Shown one piece after another: positions 1 to 7,429 of a DNA stretch of 64,000 nucleotides. Position 1 is the first letter of the stretch; each line of letters begins with the position of its first letter. Origin of the DNA: an uncultured Gammaproteobacteria bacterium (lineage in GTDB: Bacteria > Pseudomonadota > Gammaproteobacteria > Pseudomonadales > Pseudohongiellaceae); NCBI GenBank assembly GCA_913060695.1, contig CAJXUA010000005.1:1-64000 (forward strand), in the 5' to 3' direction. The notes below the pieces were generated by a model. The model was not told the origin of the DNA, ran no database searches, and saw only the letters and a program-made list of their open reading frames with translations. The translations under genes and the position numbers were made by a program.

Positions 1-40
1 AACTCAGCCCTTGACCACCTGCTAACTAACCGTCCAACTT

Positions 41-358
41 ATGGGGGTCAGTTCACAGTTTCAGTTCAAGTTGACCCCACAGGTGGCGCAAGGGCTTATG
101 GCGGGATATGTTGATGTTGAGCAATTCAATCACCGCTTCAGAACCAACTGGGCGATGCATCACCAGAACTACGGCCAGAGCTCCTCGGCATCGGAGTACG
201 CTGCGCTGAAAAGGTTGGCTGATGCGTATCCCGATTCCGAAACTGGAGCCAACACGGCCATATCCTCCGCCGTGGAGATGACTCTCACTCAGGTGTATAT
301 AGTGCACCCAGAGGAGCAAGAAGTGTCATCCCAGGAAGCTGGTACAACGGGCTTCTAG
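41..358 (+). CDS. Hypothetical protein, 105 aa (doubtful)
   Basis: I do not recognise this ORF. Its first codons lie inside a degenerate copy of the GGGGTCA repeat. A second in-frame ATG at 98 (residue 20) would give an 86-residue protein free of repeat sequence. The composition (rich in A, S, T, E, Q) is protein-like and better than the opposing 88-aa minus-strand ORF, but no motif, signal peptide or membrane segment is visible and no clear Shine-Dalgarno precedes either ATG. It may be the remains of a larger gene broken by the repeat. Confidence 0.3.
   Translation: MGVSSQFQFKLTPQVAQGLMAGYVDVEQFNHRFRTNWAMHHQNYGQSSSASEYAALKRLADAYPDSETGANTAISSAVEMTLTQVYIVHPEEQEVSSQEAGTTGF
44..78. repeat. Degenerate GGGGTCA...TGACCCC inverted repeat
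   Basis: GGGGTCA (44-50) and TGACCCC (72-78) form 7-bp inverted arms around a 21-nt centre. This matches the outer arms of the better-preserved palindromic repeats further along the window, but the inner part has diverged. It is probably an old copy of that family. Confidence 0.5.
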
Positions 359-401
359 TTAAAGCTTTGATTCACGGCTGGTAAATATTGCGCGGCGATA
401 A

Positions 402-448
402 GGCGCTAAGCACTTACAAGACTTACGGGTTCGTAAGTGCTTAGCGCC
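402..448. repeat. Perfect 16-bp inverted repeat (hairpin)
   Basis: GGCGCTAAGCACTTAC at 402-417 is the exact reverse complement of 433-448, with a 15-nt loop. No T-run follows on either strand, so it is not a standard intrinsic terminator. It is unrelated to the GATC-bounded repeat. A partial match (GCGCTAAGCACT) recurs near 14152, so it may belong to a second repeat family or be a lone stem-loop in a decayed region. Confidence 0.7.
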
Positions 449-787
449 AAAGAATCAACACTTATACCTCGCTCGAAATCTGCAGATAAAGCTACTCTGA
501 CTCATGGCTGTCCCACTTAATTTTGGTTTATCGCACAATTGCCAGAATATGACTGGCGTTGCGCTCGTTAGTGCTCCGTAGTGCGAGCGTCACTGCGGCG
601 TACTTCGCTGTCGGACACGCCGCGAGTACGTCCAGGCGGCTCATGGTCCGTCATCAAAGCACCCCACATCGCCGCTCTGACATTGTAGAAGCGCTGAATG
701 CATAAATCGGTCAAACTCATGCCCAATGCTGCGCAAATCATGATGATCTCTTGTATCTTCCAATCTGTGTTGTAGCGAACAGACTAT
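449..787. other. Gene-free stretch with two small stem-loops
   Basis: No convincing ORF on either strand. Two short imperfect hairpins are visible: CGCTCG/CGAGCG (562-567 with 584-589) and CGTACTTCGC pairing with GCGAGTACG (599-608 with 622-630, one bulged base). It may be remnant sequence. I see no tRNA fold. Confidence 0.5.
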
Positions 788-817
788 TTATTGTCGGCCC
801 CCTATAGTAGATATAAT
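788..817 (+). promoter_or_regulatory. Putative promoter of the CsbD-family gene
   Basis: A perfect -10 hexamer TATAAT lies at 812-817. Upstream, TTATTG (788-793, 18-bp spacer) or TTGTCG (791-796, 15-bp spacer) could act as a weak -35. It would give a leader of about 64 nt to the ATG at 888. A weak -35 would suit an activated or stress sigma factor promoter, but this is inference. Confidence 0.45.
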
Positions 818-887
818 CCGCGTCACATCGCGTGAAGTAGCTTTCTATTTGTAGTTTTAACGCAGTCAACAACACAGGAATAGAGTT

Positions 888-1067
888 ATGAAATCTTCAA
901 CAGAAAATAAGATCAAAGGCAAACTCCACGAATCCAAAGGCAAAGCGAAGCAAGTAGCTGGAGTTGTTACCGACAACCCAAAGCTTCAAAGCGAAGGCGA
1001 GCTAGAAGAGCTGCGCGGTAAGTTGCAGCAACAGCTTGGTGAGATTGGGAAAAAGTTAGAGAAATAG
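888..1067 (+). CDS. CsbD-family stress protein, 59 aa
   Basis: This gene is too short for the supplied ORF track. It encodes a small, highly charged, lysine/glutamate-rich protein starting MKSSTENKIKGKLHESKGKA, the typical N-terminus of the CsbD family (YjbJ in E. coli). The family is general-stress induced and of unknown biochemical role. There is no signal peptide or membrane segment, so it is cytoplasmic. An AGGAA-type ribosome site lies about 8 nt before the ATG, and a TATAAT box lies 70 nt upstream. The gene stands alone, with a GGGGTCA repeat 13 nt after its stop. Length matches the family's usual 55-70 residues. Confidence 0.85.
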   Translation: MKSSTENKIKGKLHESKGKAKQVAGVVTDNPKLQSEGELEELRGKLQQQLGEIGKKLEK

Positions 1068-1080
1068 TGAATGAATCTTG

Positions 1081-1127
1081 GGGTCAGTTCACTTGGGCGC
1101 CACCAAGTTACTCTGACCCCTTTGATC
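1081..1127. repeat. Palindromic GGGGTCA repeat, copy at the end of the DUF3500 gene
   Basis: Arms GGGGTCAG (1081-1088) and CTGACCCC (1114-1121) enclose a second stem, ACTTGG with CCAAGT, around GCGCCA. The right half carries the full family core followed by CTTTGATC. Read on the minus strand it begins 2-3 nt after the stop codon of the DUF3500 gene, in the sense orientation GATCAAAGGGGTCAGAGTAA. Confidence 0.8.
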
Positions 1128-1128
1128 G

Positions 1129-2328
1129 TCAATGTTGATGGGTTTCTAAGTGCTGGCGTAGTAAATCCTTGCCATAGTCGTTGCCATTGGGTGTGCGAAT
1201 CACTGTGTGAATATGATCTCTTGTCGGGGTGCCCGGGGGGTTAATCATGGTGGTACCCACTGGGTTTTGGTGATCGAACTCTATCAGTACCACTGGGCTA
1301 TGTACCCGGTAGTAGAAAACTGCATCCTGGTTTACTTGGCCCACCCAAGAGAAGTAGGTCTCGTTTAGGTGCTGCTCCACATGATCCATGCGCACCGCCG
1401 CTTGGTCGTCGCGCATATTGCCGACATACTGCGCTATTAACTCCACTAGCTTTGCTTTCTGTGCGGGCGTGAGTGCAGAGCCTGGCAAGCCAACATAGTC
1501 CAAGACCATATTGTCTTCATTCGCTGCAGCCATAGGGGCATTCGCAGTCTTCTCGTTTTGCACTGTGGCCAGACGCCGTTGTTCGGCACTCAATGATGTC
1601 ATGAATGCTAAGCCTAAGTTTTGCTCGTCTTGCAATATGGTATTGCCTTCGTATTTGCCACTTTTGGCTACCACGGGTTCGCCGCCCAAGAATGTAGGCG
1701 TCATAACCACCTGCCCACCTTGAATGAAGTAGTTGATAACTAGGTGGTGGCCATCAAGTTGCCAACCCCAGGGTTCGGTGGCAGACGGAATGCCCATAAC
1801 AGTGAAATAGTATTTCTCTTCGCCATAGCGAATGGACTCTTCGTTCAACTCTAACAAAGTCTGCTCGGTCTTCATGATGTCTTGTGTGGTCTTCAGGCCT
1901 TGCGCGCTGAGTGAGACTCGAAGCAAGTTCCATGCGGCCGCTTTCTGGGTTGCGTCCATCTCTTCCAAGCTGACGCCGTGGCGGGCGAAGATACCCACAT
2001 CCACATTAGACCAGTTACGCCACTCAGGGTCGTCTACAGGGAAATGCGCGCGGCTTAGGTGTATGTCGTTCAACGATGCTAGGAAAGCGGCGCCAGCCTC
2101 GGCTAGGGAGGCGGTAGACAGGCCCGTATCCTGCAGCGGAAACAAGTCCTCTATGACACCGTCGGAGGTAGCGATACCACGGAAGGGTTGTCCGAGTGCA
2201 GCGGCTCCATCGCTGGTAAATATGCCTTTGGTTTTTAGCAAAGATTCCGGGTAGGCAGATTGAGCAGCACAGATGCTTGGCAGTAGTAGTGCAGGTGCGA
2301 TGAGTAATGACAGCAAGGTTTGGCGCAT
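1129..2328 (-). CDS. DUF3500 family secreted protein
   Basis: A 399-residue protein with a clear Sec signal peptide (residues 1-22, cleavage after a CAA-Q type site), so periplasmic or secreted. The body matches the DUF3500 family, whose function is not known. Recognisable stretches are WGWQLDGHH at about 187-195 and a histidine-rich C-terminus with DHIHTVIRTPNGNDYG. The several conserved His residues suggest metal binding, but that is inference. Length is normal for the family. It is monocistronic: the palindromic repeat lies directly after its stop, and the next gene on the same strand (VOC protein) starts 560 nt upstream of it. Confidence 0.8.
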   Translation of the reverse strand: MRQTLLSLLIAPALLLPSICAAQSAYPESLLKTKGIFTSDGAAALGQPFRGIATSDGVIEDLFPLQDTGLSTASLAEAGAAFLASLNDIHLSRAHFPVDDPEWRNWSNVDVGIFARHGVSLEEMDATQKAAAWNLLRVSLSAQGLKTTQDIMKTEQTLLELNEESIRYGEEKYYFTVMGIPSATEPWGWQLDGHHLVINYFIQGGQVVMTPTFLGGEPVVAKSGKYEGNTILQDEQNLGLAFMTSLSAEQRRLATVQNEKTANAPMAAANEDNMVLDYVGLPGSALTPAQKAKLVELIAQYVGNMRDDQAAVRMDHVEQHLNETYFSWVGQVNQDAVFYYRVHSPVVLIEFDHQNPVGTTMINPPGTPTRDHIHTVIRTPNGNDYGKDLLRQHLETHQH

Positions 2329-2425
2329 GATTAACCCTCTTGGTGGAGTTTATCTAAGGAAAGTCATAGTCCTACGTCAGTAGCTTGAAAGCAACTGTGC
2401 CGCTACGGCGCCCGATCGCACGAGT

Positions 2426-2463
2426 GGGGCGCCAATATCAAATTACTCTGACCCCTTTGATAT
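2426..2463. repeat. GGGGTCA repeat copy at the end of the VOC gene
   Basis: A single unit whose ends ATATCAAA (2435-2442) and TTTGATAT (2456-2463) are inverted, with the core TTACTCTGACCCC between them. The flank GGGGCGCCA also resembles the inner part of the copy at 1081-1127. It ends 5 nt from the stop codon of the minus-strand VOC gene, again in the sense orientation for that gene. Confidence 0.75.
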
Positions 2464-2468
2464 ACAAG

Positions 2469-2888
2469 CTAGCTGCTGCGGTTGCGTTCGGGGGGGAGAT
2501 CGCTCTGATACTCGACGAACTCCACCTCGAAGCCATCGGGATCTATGAGGTAGACATTACGGCGATGGGGTTCCTCGGCGCCATCTTGCGCGATCTTGAA
2601 GCCTTGCGCTTCCAAGCGTGCCACTACAGCGTCAAGGCTACTGGTCACGAATGCAAAGTGAGCCAGCCCAATCTGATGGCCGTCTAGGTCTCGATTGCTG
2701 CCTTCGCCGTGGTTGCTAAAAGCTAGGTATTGGTAATCGTCACCGAAGTGTATCCAATGGCGAGTTTTGCCATTCCACTGCCCATCTCCCTCATCCCGTA
2801 TACGCCAATGGGGGAAGGCTGCACGGTAGAATTTAAGAGACTCTTCGATGTTAGCGACTACTAGATTGACGTGTTCCAAGTGAATCAT
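2469..2888 (-). CDS. VOC (glyoxalase/bleomycin-resistance fold) protein, probable SoxR target
   Basis: 139 residues, one VOC module. The start MIHLEHVNLVVANIEESLKF is the usual first beta strand and helix of the fold, and VYLIDPDGFEVEFVEY is the usual last metal-site strand, with His near the start and Glu near the end as candidate ligands. VOC proteins include glyoxalases, dioxygenases and drug-binding resistance proteins; the substrate cannot be read from the sequence. The gene is divergent from soxR, and the shared 97-nt spacer holds a SoxR box inside a promoter pointing at this gene. It is therefore probably induced by redox-cycling compounds. The repeat at 2426-2463 follows its stop. Confidence 0.8.
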   Translation of the reverse strand: MIHLEHVNLVVANIEESLKFYRAAFPHWRIRDEGDGQWNGKTRHWIHFGDDYQYLAFSNHGEGSNRDLDGHQIGLAHFAFVTSSLDAVVARLEAQGFKIAQDGAEEPHRRNVYLIDPDGFEVEFVEYQSDLPPERNRSS

Positions 2889-2917
2889 GATGTGCTCCGT
2901 TTGATGAACTTGACGGC

Positions 2918-2948
2918 ATGCTAATACCTAAAGCAAGGTTGAGGTAAA
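2918..2948 (-). promoter_or_regulatory. SoxR operator within a 19-bp-spacer promoter driving the VOC gene
   Basis: CCTAAAGCAAGGTTGAGG (2927-2944) matches the E. coli soxS operator half-sites CCTCAA...TTGAGG except for one base. Read on the minus strand it is embedded between a -35 TTTACC (2943-2948) and a -10 TAGCAT (2918-2923) separated by exactly 19 bp. That overlong spacer is the hallmark of promoters activated by MerR-family regulators, and TTTACC is the same -35 as in soxS. The predicted transcript would start about 22 nt before the VOC ATG. soxR itself reads away on the plus strand, so the same operator may also autoregulate it. Confidence 0.8.
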
Positions 2949-2985
2949 GTATTTTTTTCAATAGAATCTCAAAAAAGGAGGGCGT

Positions 2986-3432
2986 ATGAGTCAGGCAAAC
3001 TGGTCTGTAGGAGAGGTGGCCGCTAGGTGTGGCGTAAATGTTAGCGCGCTGCATTTCTATGAGAAAAAGGGTTTGATTCGCAGTTGGCGAAGCTTGGGCA
3101 ACCAGCGTCGTTATAAATCAGATGTCTTGCGGCGCATCTCTGTGATCAAGGCGGCGCAGAAGATGGGCATTAGTCTTGAGGAGATCAAACAAGCATTCAC
3201 GACTTTACCCGAAAGCAGAACGCCAACCGCCAAAGATTGGGAATTATTGTCTACCCGCTGGCGCGAATCCTTGAACGCTCGAATTGAATATCTACAGCGA
3301 CTAAGAGACTCATTGTCTGGGTGCATAGGGTGTGGCTGTTTATCGTTAAAGGTGTGTCCTATTTATAACGAAGGTGACCGATGCGGCAAGGAAGGCAGCG
3401 GCCCGGTGATTCTAGATAGAGGGCCAATGTGA
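2986..3432 (+). CDS. soxR: Redox-sensitive transcriptional activator SoxR
   Basis: 148 residues. An N-terminal MerR-type winged helix (about residues 7-75, with VSALHFYEKKGLI) is followed by a dimerisation helix. The C-terminal CIGCGCLSLKVCPIYN supplies the C-x2-C-x-C-x5-C ligands of the [2Fe-2S] cluster that defines SoxR. Oxidation of the cluster by superoxide or redox-cycling compounds switches on target promoters. An AGGAG ribosome site precedes the ATG. No soxS gene is nearby, as usual outside enteric bacteria, so SoxR is expected to act directly on targets such as the divergent VOC gene. Confidence 0.95.
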   Translation: MSQANWSVGEVAARCGVNVSALHFYEKKGLIRSWRSLGNQRRYKSDVLRRISVIKAAQKMGISLEEIKQAFTTLPESRTPTAKDWELLSTRWRESLNARIEYLQRLRDSLSGCIGCGCLSLKVCPIYNEGDRCGKEGSGPVILDRGPM

Positions 3433-3452
3433 GAGCTGTCTATCTGACTACT

Positions 3453-4409
3453 TTAACTACGGGCTTGCTTTACTTTGTACATAAGCGAATCCCCATCGGC
3501 CAGTAAGGCGTCGACTGTAGTGTGTTTATCCGGGTCAAACTCCACCGCTCCGAATGAAAAAGCGATTGCGTAGCCAAGATTTGCATCTTGAGTATATTGC
3601 GCTAGAGATTGACTGCATCTTTCTAAGGTCTCTTGAGCTTGCTGACGAGTAGTATCTGTAAGCAAAGCTACAAACTCATCGCCTCCCCAGCGCGCGAATA
3701 GGTCAGAGTCTCGTAGCGAGGCTTTCATAAGACTGGCAAATGTTGTTAATGCGAAATCCCCCTCAGAATGTCCGAACTCGTCGTTGATGGCCTTGAACTT
3801 ATCCATATCTAGAAACGCTAGCGTAGCCGGAATTTTCTGCCGAGTGCAGAGTTTCAGGCTGTATTTGGCAAGAAACAAAAAGCCGCGACGGTTAGAAACT
3901 TTCGTAAGATCGTCCAAAGAGGCAAGTTGGATAGCCTGAAGTTCCCGTTCAACCATAGAGGCTAGGTCTTTCAGTGCGTTAATATCCTCCTCGCCAAAAT
4001 CTCGGGGTTTTTTATCGATGATGCATAGCGTTCCCAGTTTATGCCCGCCTACAGTAAGCGGGCAGCCGGCGTAAAACCGAATGCCAGGGTCATTCAATAC
4101 CAAGGGATTGTCTGCGAAGCGGGGGTCTTCGATAGTATCGGGGATTATGAATACATCGTTTCCTAGAATCGCGTGACCGCAGAAAGAGATATCTCGAGAG
4201 GTCTCGGCTACGTCTAGACCTACACAAGACTTAAACCACTGGCGATTTTCATCCACGATGCTGACTAGCGCGATGGGTACCCCAAATAAGCGCTTCGCCA
4301 TGCGTGTCAGTTGATCGAATCGTTCCTCAGGGGAAGTGTCTAAAACATCAATTGAACGAAGTGTTTCAAGCCGAGCCTGTTCATCTTCGGGAATAGCAGG
4401 TGCTTTCAA
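3453..4409 (-). CDS. GAF-GGDEF diguanylate cyclase
   Basis: 318 residues, no signal peptide or membrane segment, so a cytoplasmic sensor. A GAF domain (about 25-160, containing the DISFCGHAI and DPRFADNPLV stretches common in GAF-GGDEF proteins) precedes a GGDEF domain (about 165-318). The active-site GGDEF at 242-246 is intact, and the RDSD I-site lies exactly five residues before it, so c-di-GMP synthesis with product inhibition is expected. The GAF ligand is unknown. The gene is convergent with soxR (20-nt gap) and appears monocistronic. Confidence 0.92.
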   Translation of the reverse strand: MKAPAIPEDEQARLETLRSIDVLDTSPEERFDQLTRMAKRLFGVPIALVSIVDENRQWFKSCVGLDVAETSRDISFCGHAILGNDVFIIPDTIEDPRFADNPLVLNDPGIRFYAGCPLTVGGHKLGTLCIIDKKPRDFGEEDINALKDLASMVERELQAIQLASLDDLTKVSNRRGFLFLAKYSLKLCTRQKIPATLAFLDMDKFKAINDEFGHSEGDFALTTFASLMKASLRDSDLFARWGGDEFVALLTDTTRQQAQETLERCSQSLAQYTQDANLGYAIAFSFGAVEFDPDKHTTVDALLADGDSLMYKVKQARS

Positions 4410-4742
4410 AGTCGGCTCCTAATCTCTTATTTTTAACGCGATTAACATGCGGCACATCTAGCATTTATGCCGTGTGCACTCGCGCAATCTGGAATGCAAC
4501 TCGCCTGCTCGTGCTTCGGTGACTACAGCGAAATTATCACACCGAATGCTCGGAATCTCTATTTGTCAGAGTATTATTACGAGGAGTATGGGAATCGGAC
4601 CAATATTAGAGCGGAAAACTCCAAATTACGCCCATGGTGGGCGAGCTTGGATGTGTCTCAACCGTATGATATATATGTAGAAATTCGGACTTTAGTTGGC
4701 GTGAGTGTGTGCAAGCAAAAGAGAGGGAGGGGGTTGCTGCGG
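4410..4742. other. Intergenic region without a supported gene
   Basis: Overlapping plus-strand ORFs of 121 and 68 aa are present but have atypical composition and no ribosome site, and the longer one runs antisense into the DUF5698 gene. The region should contain the promoter of the GAF-GGDEF gene; I cannot place it. No hairpin with a T-run was seen. Confidence 0.4.
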
Positions 4743-5285
4743 CTAATGCTTTCTAAACTTCATCAAAGCGCCACTGAAGATGTTGCGAGAGGGCAAGATC
4801 TCGGGGCCGTCATAGACGTTCTTTACATCTGACACTGAATAGACTGCAGTCTTGTCTAGGTCTTTAATGAGTTTTATCAAGGAAGGGACATTACGCCTCT
4901 TCTCTACAATGAACAGGATCTCCACCGGATGGGCCTTGCCCATGTCACCATCGAAGGAGACGGCCTTGAACCCCTCCTCACGTAGCTTGCCCGCTAGTAC
5001 ATCTCGGTTGAAGGATATACAGCGGATAAGGTCGTTGCCAATGGCAAAGTGGTTCTCGATGGTGATGCCGACATAGTTGCCCACGGCAAAGCCGCCGGCA
5101 TAGGCCAATGCAAAATACCAGTGATCAAGATTAGATAAAACTTGGGATGCGGCAACTAGCCAGATACTGATTTCGAAAAAACCGATAAACGAAGCGAGCA
5201 GTTTATGGCCACGAAACACGACGATTGTGCGAAACGTACCAAGAGAGACATCCGCGACTCTTGCGAAGAATATTATCGGCACCAA
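4743..5285 (-). CDS. DUF5698/DUF2179 (UPF0316) membrane protein
   Basis: About 180 residues. An N-terminal membrane region (FARVADVSLGTFRTIVVFRG, then two hydrophobic segments to about residue 75) is followed by a soluble DUF2179-like tail. This matches the UPF0316 family of unknown function. The listed start is TTG at 5285, but the family normally has about 10 more residues before the FARVxDVSLGT motif. The upstream frame is open and encodes IIELLDSYPYFLVP, directly after an AGGAG site at 5324-5328. No ATG, GTG or TTG is available there, so translation may begin at an ATT (5318) or ATC (5315). It is the last gene of an apparent three-gene operon. Confidence 0.75.
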   Translation of the reverse strand: MVPIIFFARVADVSLGTFRTIVVFRGHKLLASFIGFFEISIWLVAASQVLSNLDHWYFALAYAGGFAVGNYVGITIENHFAIGNDLIRCISFNRDVLAGKLREEGFKAVSFDGDMGKAHPVEILFIVEKRRNVPSLIKLIKDLDKTAVYSVSDVKNVYDGPEILPSRNIFSGALMKFRKH

Positions 5286-5351
5286 AAAGTAGGGGTATGA
5301 ATCTAATAGCTCGATAATAATTTCTCCTAATTCGTTAATACACAGTTCGTG

Positions 5352-5807
5352 CTAGAGCGCTAAAGACGCCACAGCTTGCTCGTTATGTTGTCTTCTATGA
5401 GTTTGCGCGACAGTGTTGCGTTTGATGCGAGTAGAAGAGGTTCGCGAGTTGTAGTTCACCTGCACTATTTTTTTGCCGATGCTCTTCAAATAGGCCTCCA
5501 CCTCGATGTTATGGGGTTTAGCGCCCCAGTCTTCGCCGACAACGAAGATGTCTGCATCTACGGTCATGCAGCCGGATACGTATTCGAGCTCGTGATAAGG
5601 CTGAACTATGTCGACGCAGCGCAGCGCCTTGAGCATTTCCAGGCGTTGGTCGAGCGGGATTACGGGCTTCTCGGGTTTGTAAGATCTCACTACACGGTCG
5701 GAGGCAACGCCTACCGCCACTACGTCGCCTAATGTCGCGCAATACTCAAGTAATGCAAGATGCCCTACATGTAATAAATCGAATGTGCCTACCGTATATA
5801 CAACCAT
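5352..5807 (-). CDS. Cytidylyltransferase-family protein (glycerol-3-phosphate / phosphoethanolamine type)
   Basis: 151 residues, cytoplasmic. The nucleotidyltransferase fold is shown by GTFDLLHVGH at 7-16 (HxGH, residues 13-16, binds the CTP phosphates) and RTSSTRIK at 122-129 (the ISTTxIK signature). Its length suits TagD/GCT-like enzymes that form CDP-glycerol or CDP-ethanolamine from CTP and a phospho-alcohol; the exact substrate is not readable. The downstream DUF5698 gene and the upstream CDP-alcohol phosphotransferase gene lie on the same strand with short gaps (about 33-65 nt), suggesting a CDP-activated headgroup is made and used by this operon. Confidence 0.85.
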   Translation of the reverse strand: MVVYTVGTFDLLHVGHLALLEYCATLGDVVAVGVASDRVVRSYKPEKPVIPLDQRLEMLKALRCVDIVQPYHELEYVSGCMTVDADIFVVGEDWGAKPHNIEVEAYLKSIGKKIVQVNYNSRTSSTRIKRNTVAQTHRRQHNEQAVASLAL

Positions 5808-5872
5808 TGTGCCTATTAACTCCTTACTAAAAAATGAAACCTACAACTGTAAATTCGGGTGCTCGTTTTCTT

Positions 5873-6526
5873 TTATAAAAGTTTCCATGCATAAGCCGCG
5901 GTTATCGCGAGGGTGTAAAAGGCAAGGAGATAAACATTGAGTGGCTTGCCAGAGAGCTTTGGCGTTTTTATCTGCGCAACATTGAGAGTCGCGAGAGCAA
6001 CACAGGCAGCATAAAGAATGATCGAGAATGCCCCGTGGCTGAACGCGCTTTCGAACAGGAATATGAAAACTAGAATGAGACTGTTGTTGTCCAGTGCTAG
6101 GCCTGTGTATTTGGCCCCCTCTGCGAGTCCGTATGTGCTGAAATAGCTCAGCCGTATTACACCAGCGGCAAGCATCAGAAAAGCGCCGGCTAGGAAAATG
6201 GGTTCGAAGGAACCGTAGCTAAGCAGAAGCACTGCCGGTGCTACCCCATAGCTGACAATGTCGATACATACGTCTAGCTGACCACCAAATACCCCTTGGG
6301 TCTTCGTGCGGCCCTTCATGCTGCGCGCAATGAGCCCATCGGCCCAGTCAAAGCCCACGGCCCAAACCATAGCGATCATCGCCGCCGAATAGACACCAAT
6401 TATGCTGAAGTAGATCGCCAGAGTTGTGCAGGCTAACCCCGCAAGAGAACATAGGTTGGGGAGATCTTTTACAAAGGAGAGGATGCTTGGCTGTATCTCC
6501 CGAGCTTCGGTGTTACTCGTAGTCAT
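5873..6526 (-). CDS. CDP-alcohol phosphatidyltransferase, PssA-like
   Basis: 217 residues with about six hydrophobic segments, so an inner-membrane enzyme. The CDP-alcohol phosphotransferase signature is present: D60-x2-D63-G-x2-A-R followed by GGQLDVCID with D85 and D89. The loop between AR and GGxxD is 12 residues, four longer than the usual eight. The following VSYGVAP resembles the VSFGVAP of phosphatidylserine synthases. The reaction would be transfer of a phosphatidyl or phospho-alcohol group from a CDP donor. It is the first gene of the trio with the cytidylyltransferase, which may supply its substrate (inference). Confidence 0.85.
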   Translation of the reverse strand: MTTSNTEAREIQPSILSFVKDLPNLCSLAGLACTTLAIYFSIIGVYSAAMIAMVWAVGFDWADGLIARSMKGRTKTQGVFGGQLDVCIDIVSYGVAPAVLLLSYGSFEPIFLAGAFLMLAAGVIRLSYFSTYGLAEGAKYTGLALDNNSLILVFIFLFESAFSHGAFSIILYAACVALATLNVAQIKTPKLSGKPLNVYLLAFYTLAITAAYAWKLL

Positions 6527-6904
6527 AAGACTCCAAAAGTGATGCTTGATGATCTACCGCGATATCAAGCGGATAGACGAGCTCGCCAGCATGATGTGAT
6601 GATCATGTCGACAAGGACAATGCAGCGTGAACGTGTGACCGTTACAGAATAAAAAGAACGATATTGAGCTAAGAGAACCGCGCGGCCTAGGGTCTAGGTG
6701 GCGAAGATAAAACAGATGTGGTTGAAACGACGTCGAATTGACAAACGAAGAGCGCGGAGTCTAGCACAGATGCGGGTGTGATTCTCAGTGGATGTATCAA
6801 ACACAGAATCGTAGGGCTTTGCTACCTCGTCAATTGGCGGATCTAAGATTAAGAACTCAAACTGAAGTGCCCAGCAGATGCCGCCTGTAGAGAAGTCATG
6901 TGCT
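6527..6904. other. Intergenic region, no supported gene
   Basis: A 75-codon minus-strand frame (6694-6921, GTG start overlapping the end of the VOC gene) is open, but its sequence looks random with an Arg/Ile/Phe-rich tail, and I do not support it. The segment beside 6527 should hold the promoter of the phosphotransferase operon. Nothing else was recognised. Confidence 0.4.
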
Positions 6905-7273
6905 CTATACTTCGTTTCCACGAAGCCCGATACAATTTCCCCATGGGTCTTGAACCTGGCACATGCTGCGCTTGTCCTCTATTGCCATTGGGCCGCGGTA
7001 GAGCGTTGCACCTAGCCATTGAAGATGGGCTAGGGCTTGAGTAATGCTCTCTACCTCCCAGTACACGACAGAGCCTGCAGGGCCAGATGCTATTTTTTCA
7101 TCGGCTTGTACTATCTCTATGTGTACATCGCCGACCAGCAAGCACTCAAAATCTTGGCCTTCGATGCGTTGTCTTATCGCGTTGGAGAATGCTCTTTCGT
7201 ACCAAGCAAGTCCTTGGGCAGGATTTGGAACGTGAATCATTACTGCGCAGATTCTGTTAGCGTGCATGAGCAT
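6905..7273 (-). CDS. VOC family protein
   Basis: 122 residues, one glyoxalase/bleomycin-resistance fold module. ICAVMIHVPNPAQGLAWYERAF is the characteristic first strand-helix (HVP...WYxxAF), and DPWGNCIGLRG is the closing strand with the DPxGN turn. There is no signal peptide. The substrate is unknown; such single-domain proteins are often dimeric lyases, dioxygenases or resistance proteins. The start may be either of two close in-frame ATGs (7273 or 7267). It stands alone, separated by more than 150 nt from its neighbours, and is unrelated in detail to the SoxR-linked VOC protein. Confidence 0.75.
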   Translation of the reverse strand: MLMHANRICAVMIHVPNPAQGLAWYERAFSNAIRQRIEGQDFECLLVGDVHIEIVQADEKIASGPAGSVVYWEVESITQALAHLQWLGATLYRGPMAIEDKRSMCQVQDPWGNCIGLRGNEV

Positions 7274-7429
7274 TACCTTGTAAGCGTTTAACCGGATTGC
7301 GAATAGAGACTAGCGCCATTTTATCTAAGTCGAACTTTCGAATATCGATCCAAACTGTATCGGCCACCAGCTAATCTCCGCAATTCAATCTCGACTATGA
7401 GTAAAATAGGGCTCGACCATAGTTCCAAA

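Noticed and set aside
402-448. Hairpin as an integron attC site
   Set aside because: The arms are fully complementary and lack the RYYYAAC/GTTRRRY core sites; no integrase or cassette is near.
2385-2687. 100-aa plus-strand ORF
   Set aside because: It runs through the repeat and then antisense to the VOC gene; a shadow frame.
4467-4832. 121-aa plus-strand ORF between the GAF-GGDEF and DUF5698 genes
   Set aside because: No ribosome site, odd composition, and a third of it is antisense to the DUF5698 coding region.
5376-5732. 118-aa ORF antisense to the cytidylyltransferase
   Set aside because: Lies wholly within a well-supported gene on the other strand.
6694-6921. 75-aa minus-strand ORF overlapping the VOC gene end
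   Set aside because: GTG start inside the VOC gene is possible, but the sequence looks random and no motif is visible.
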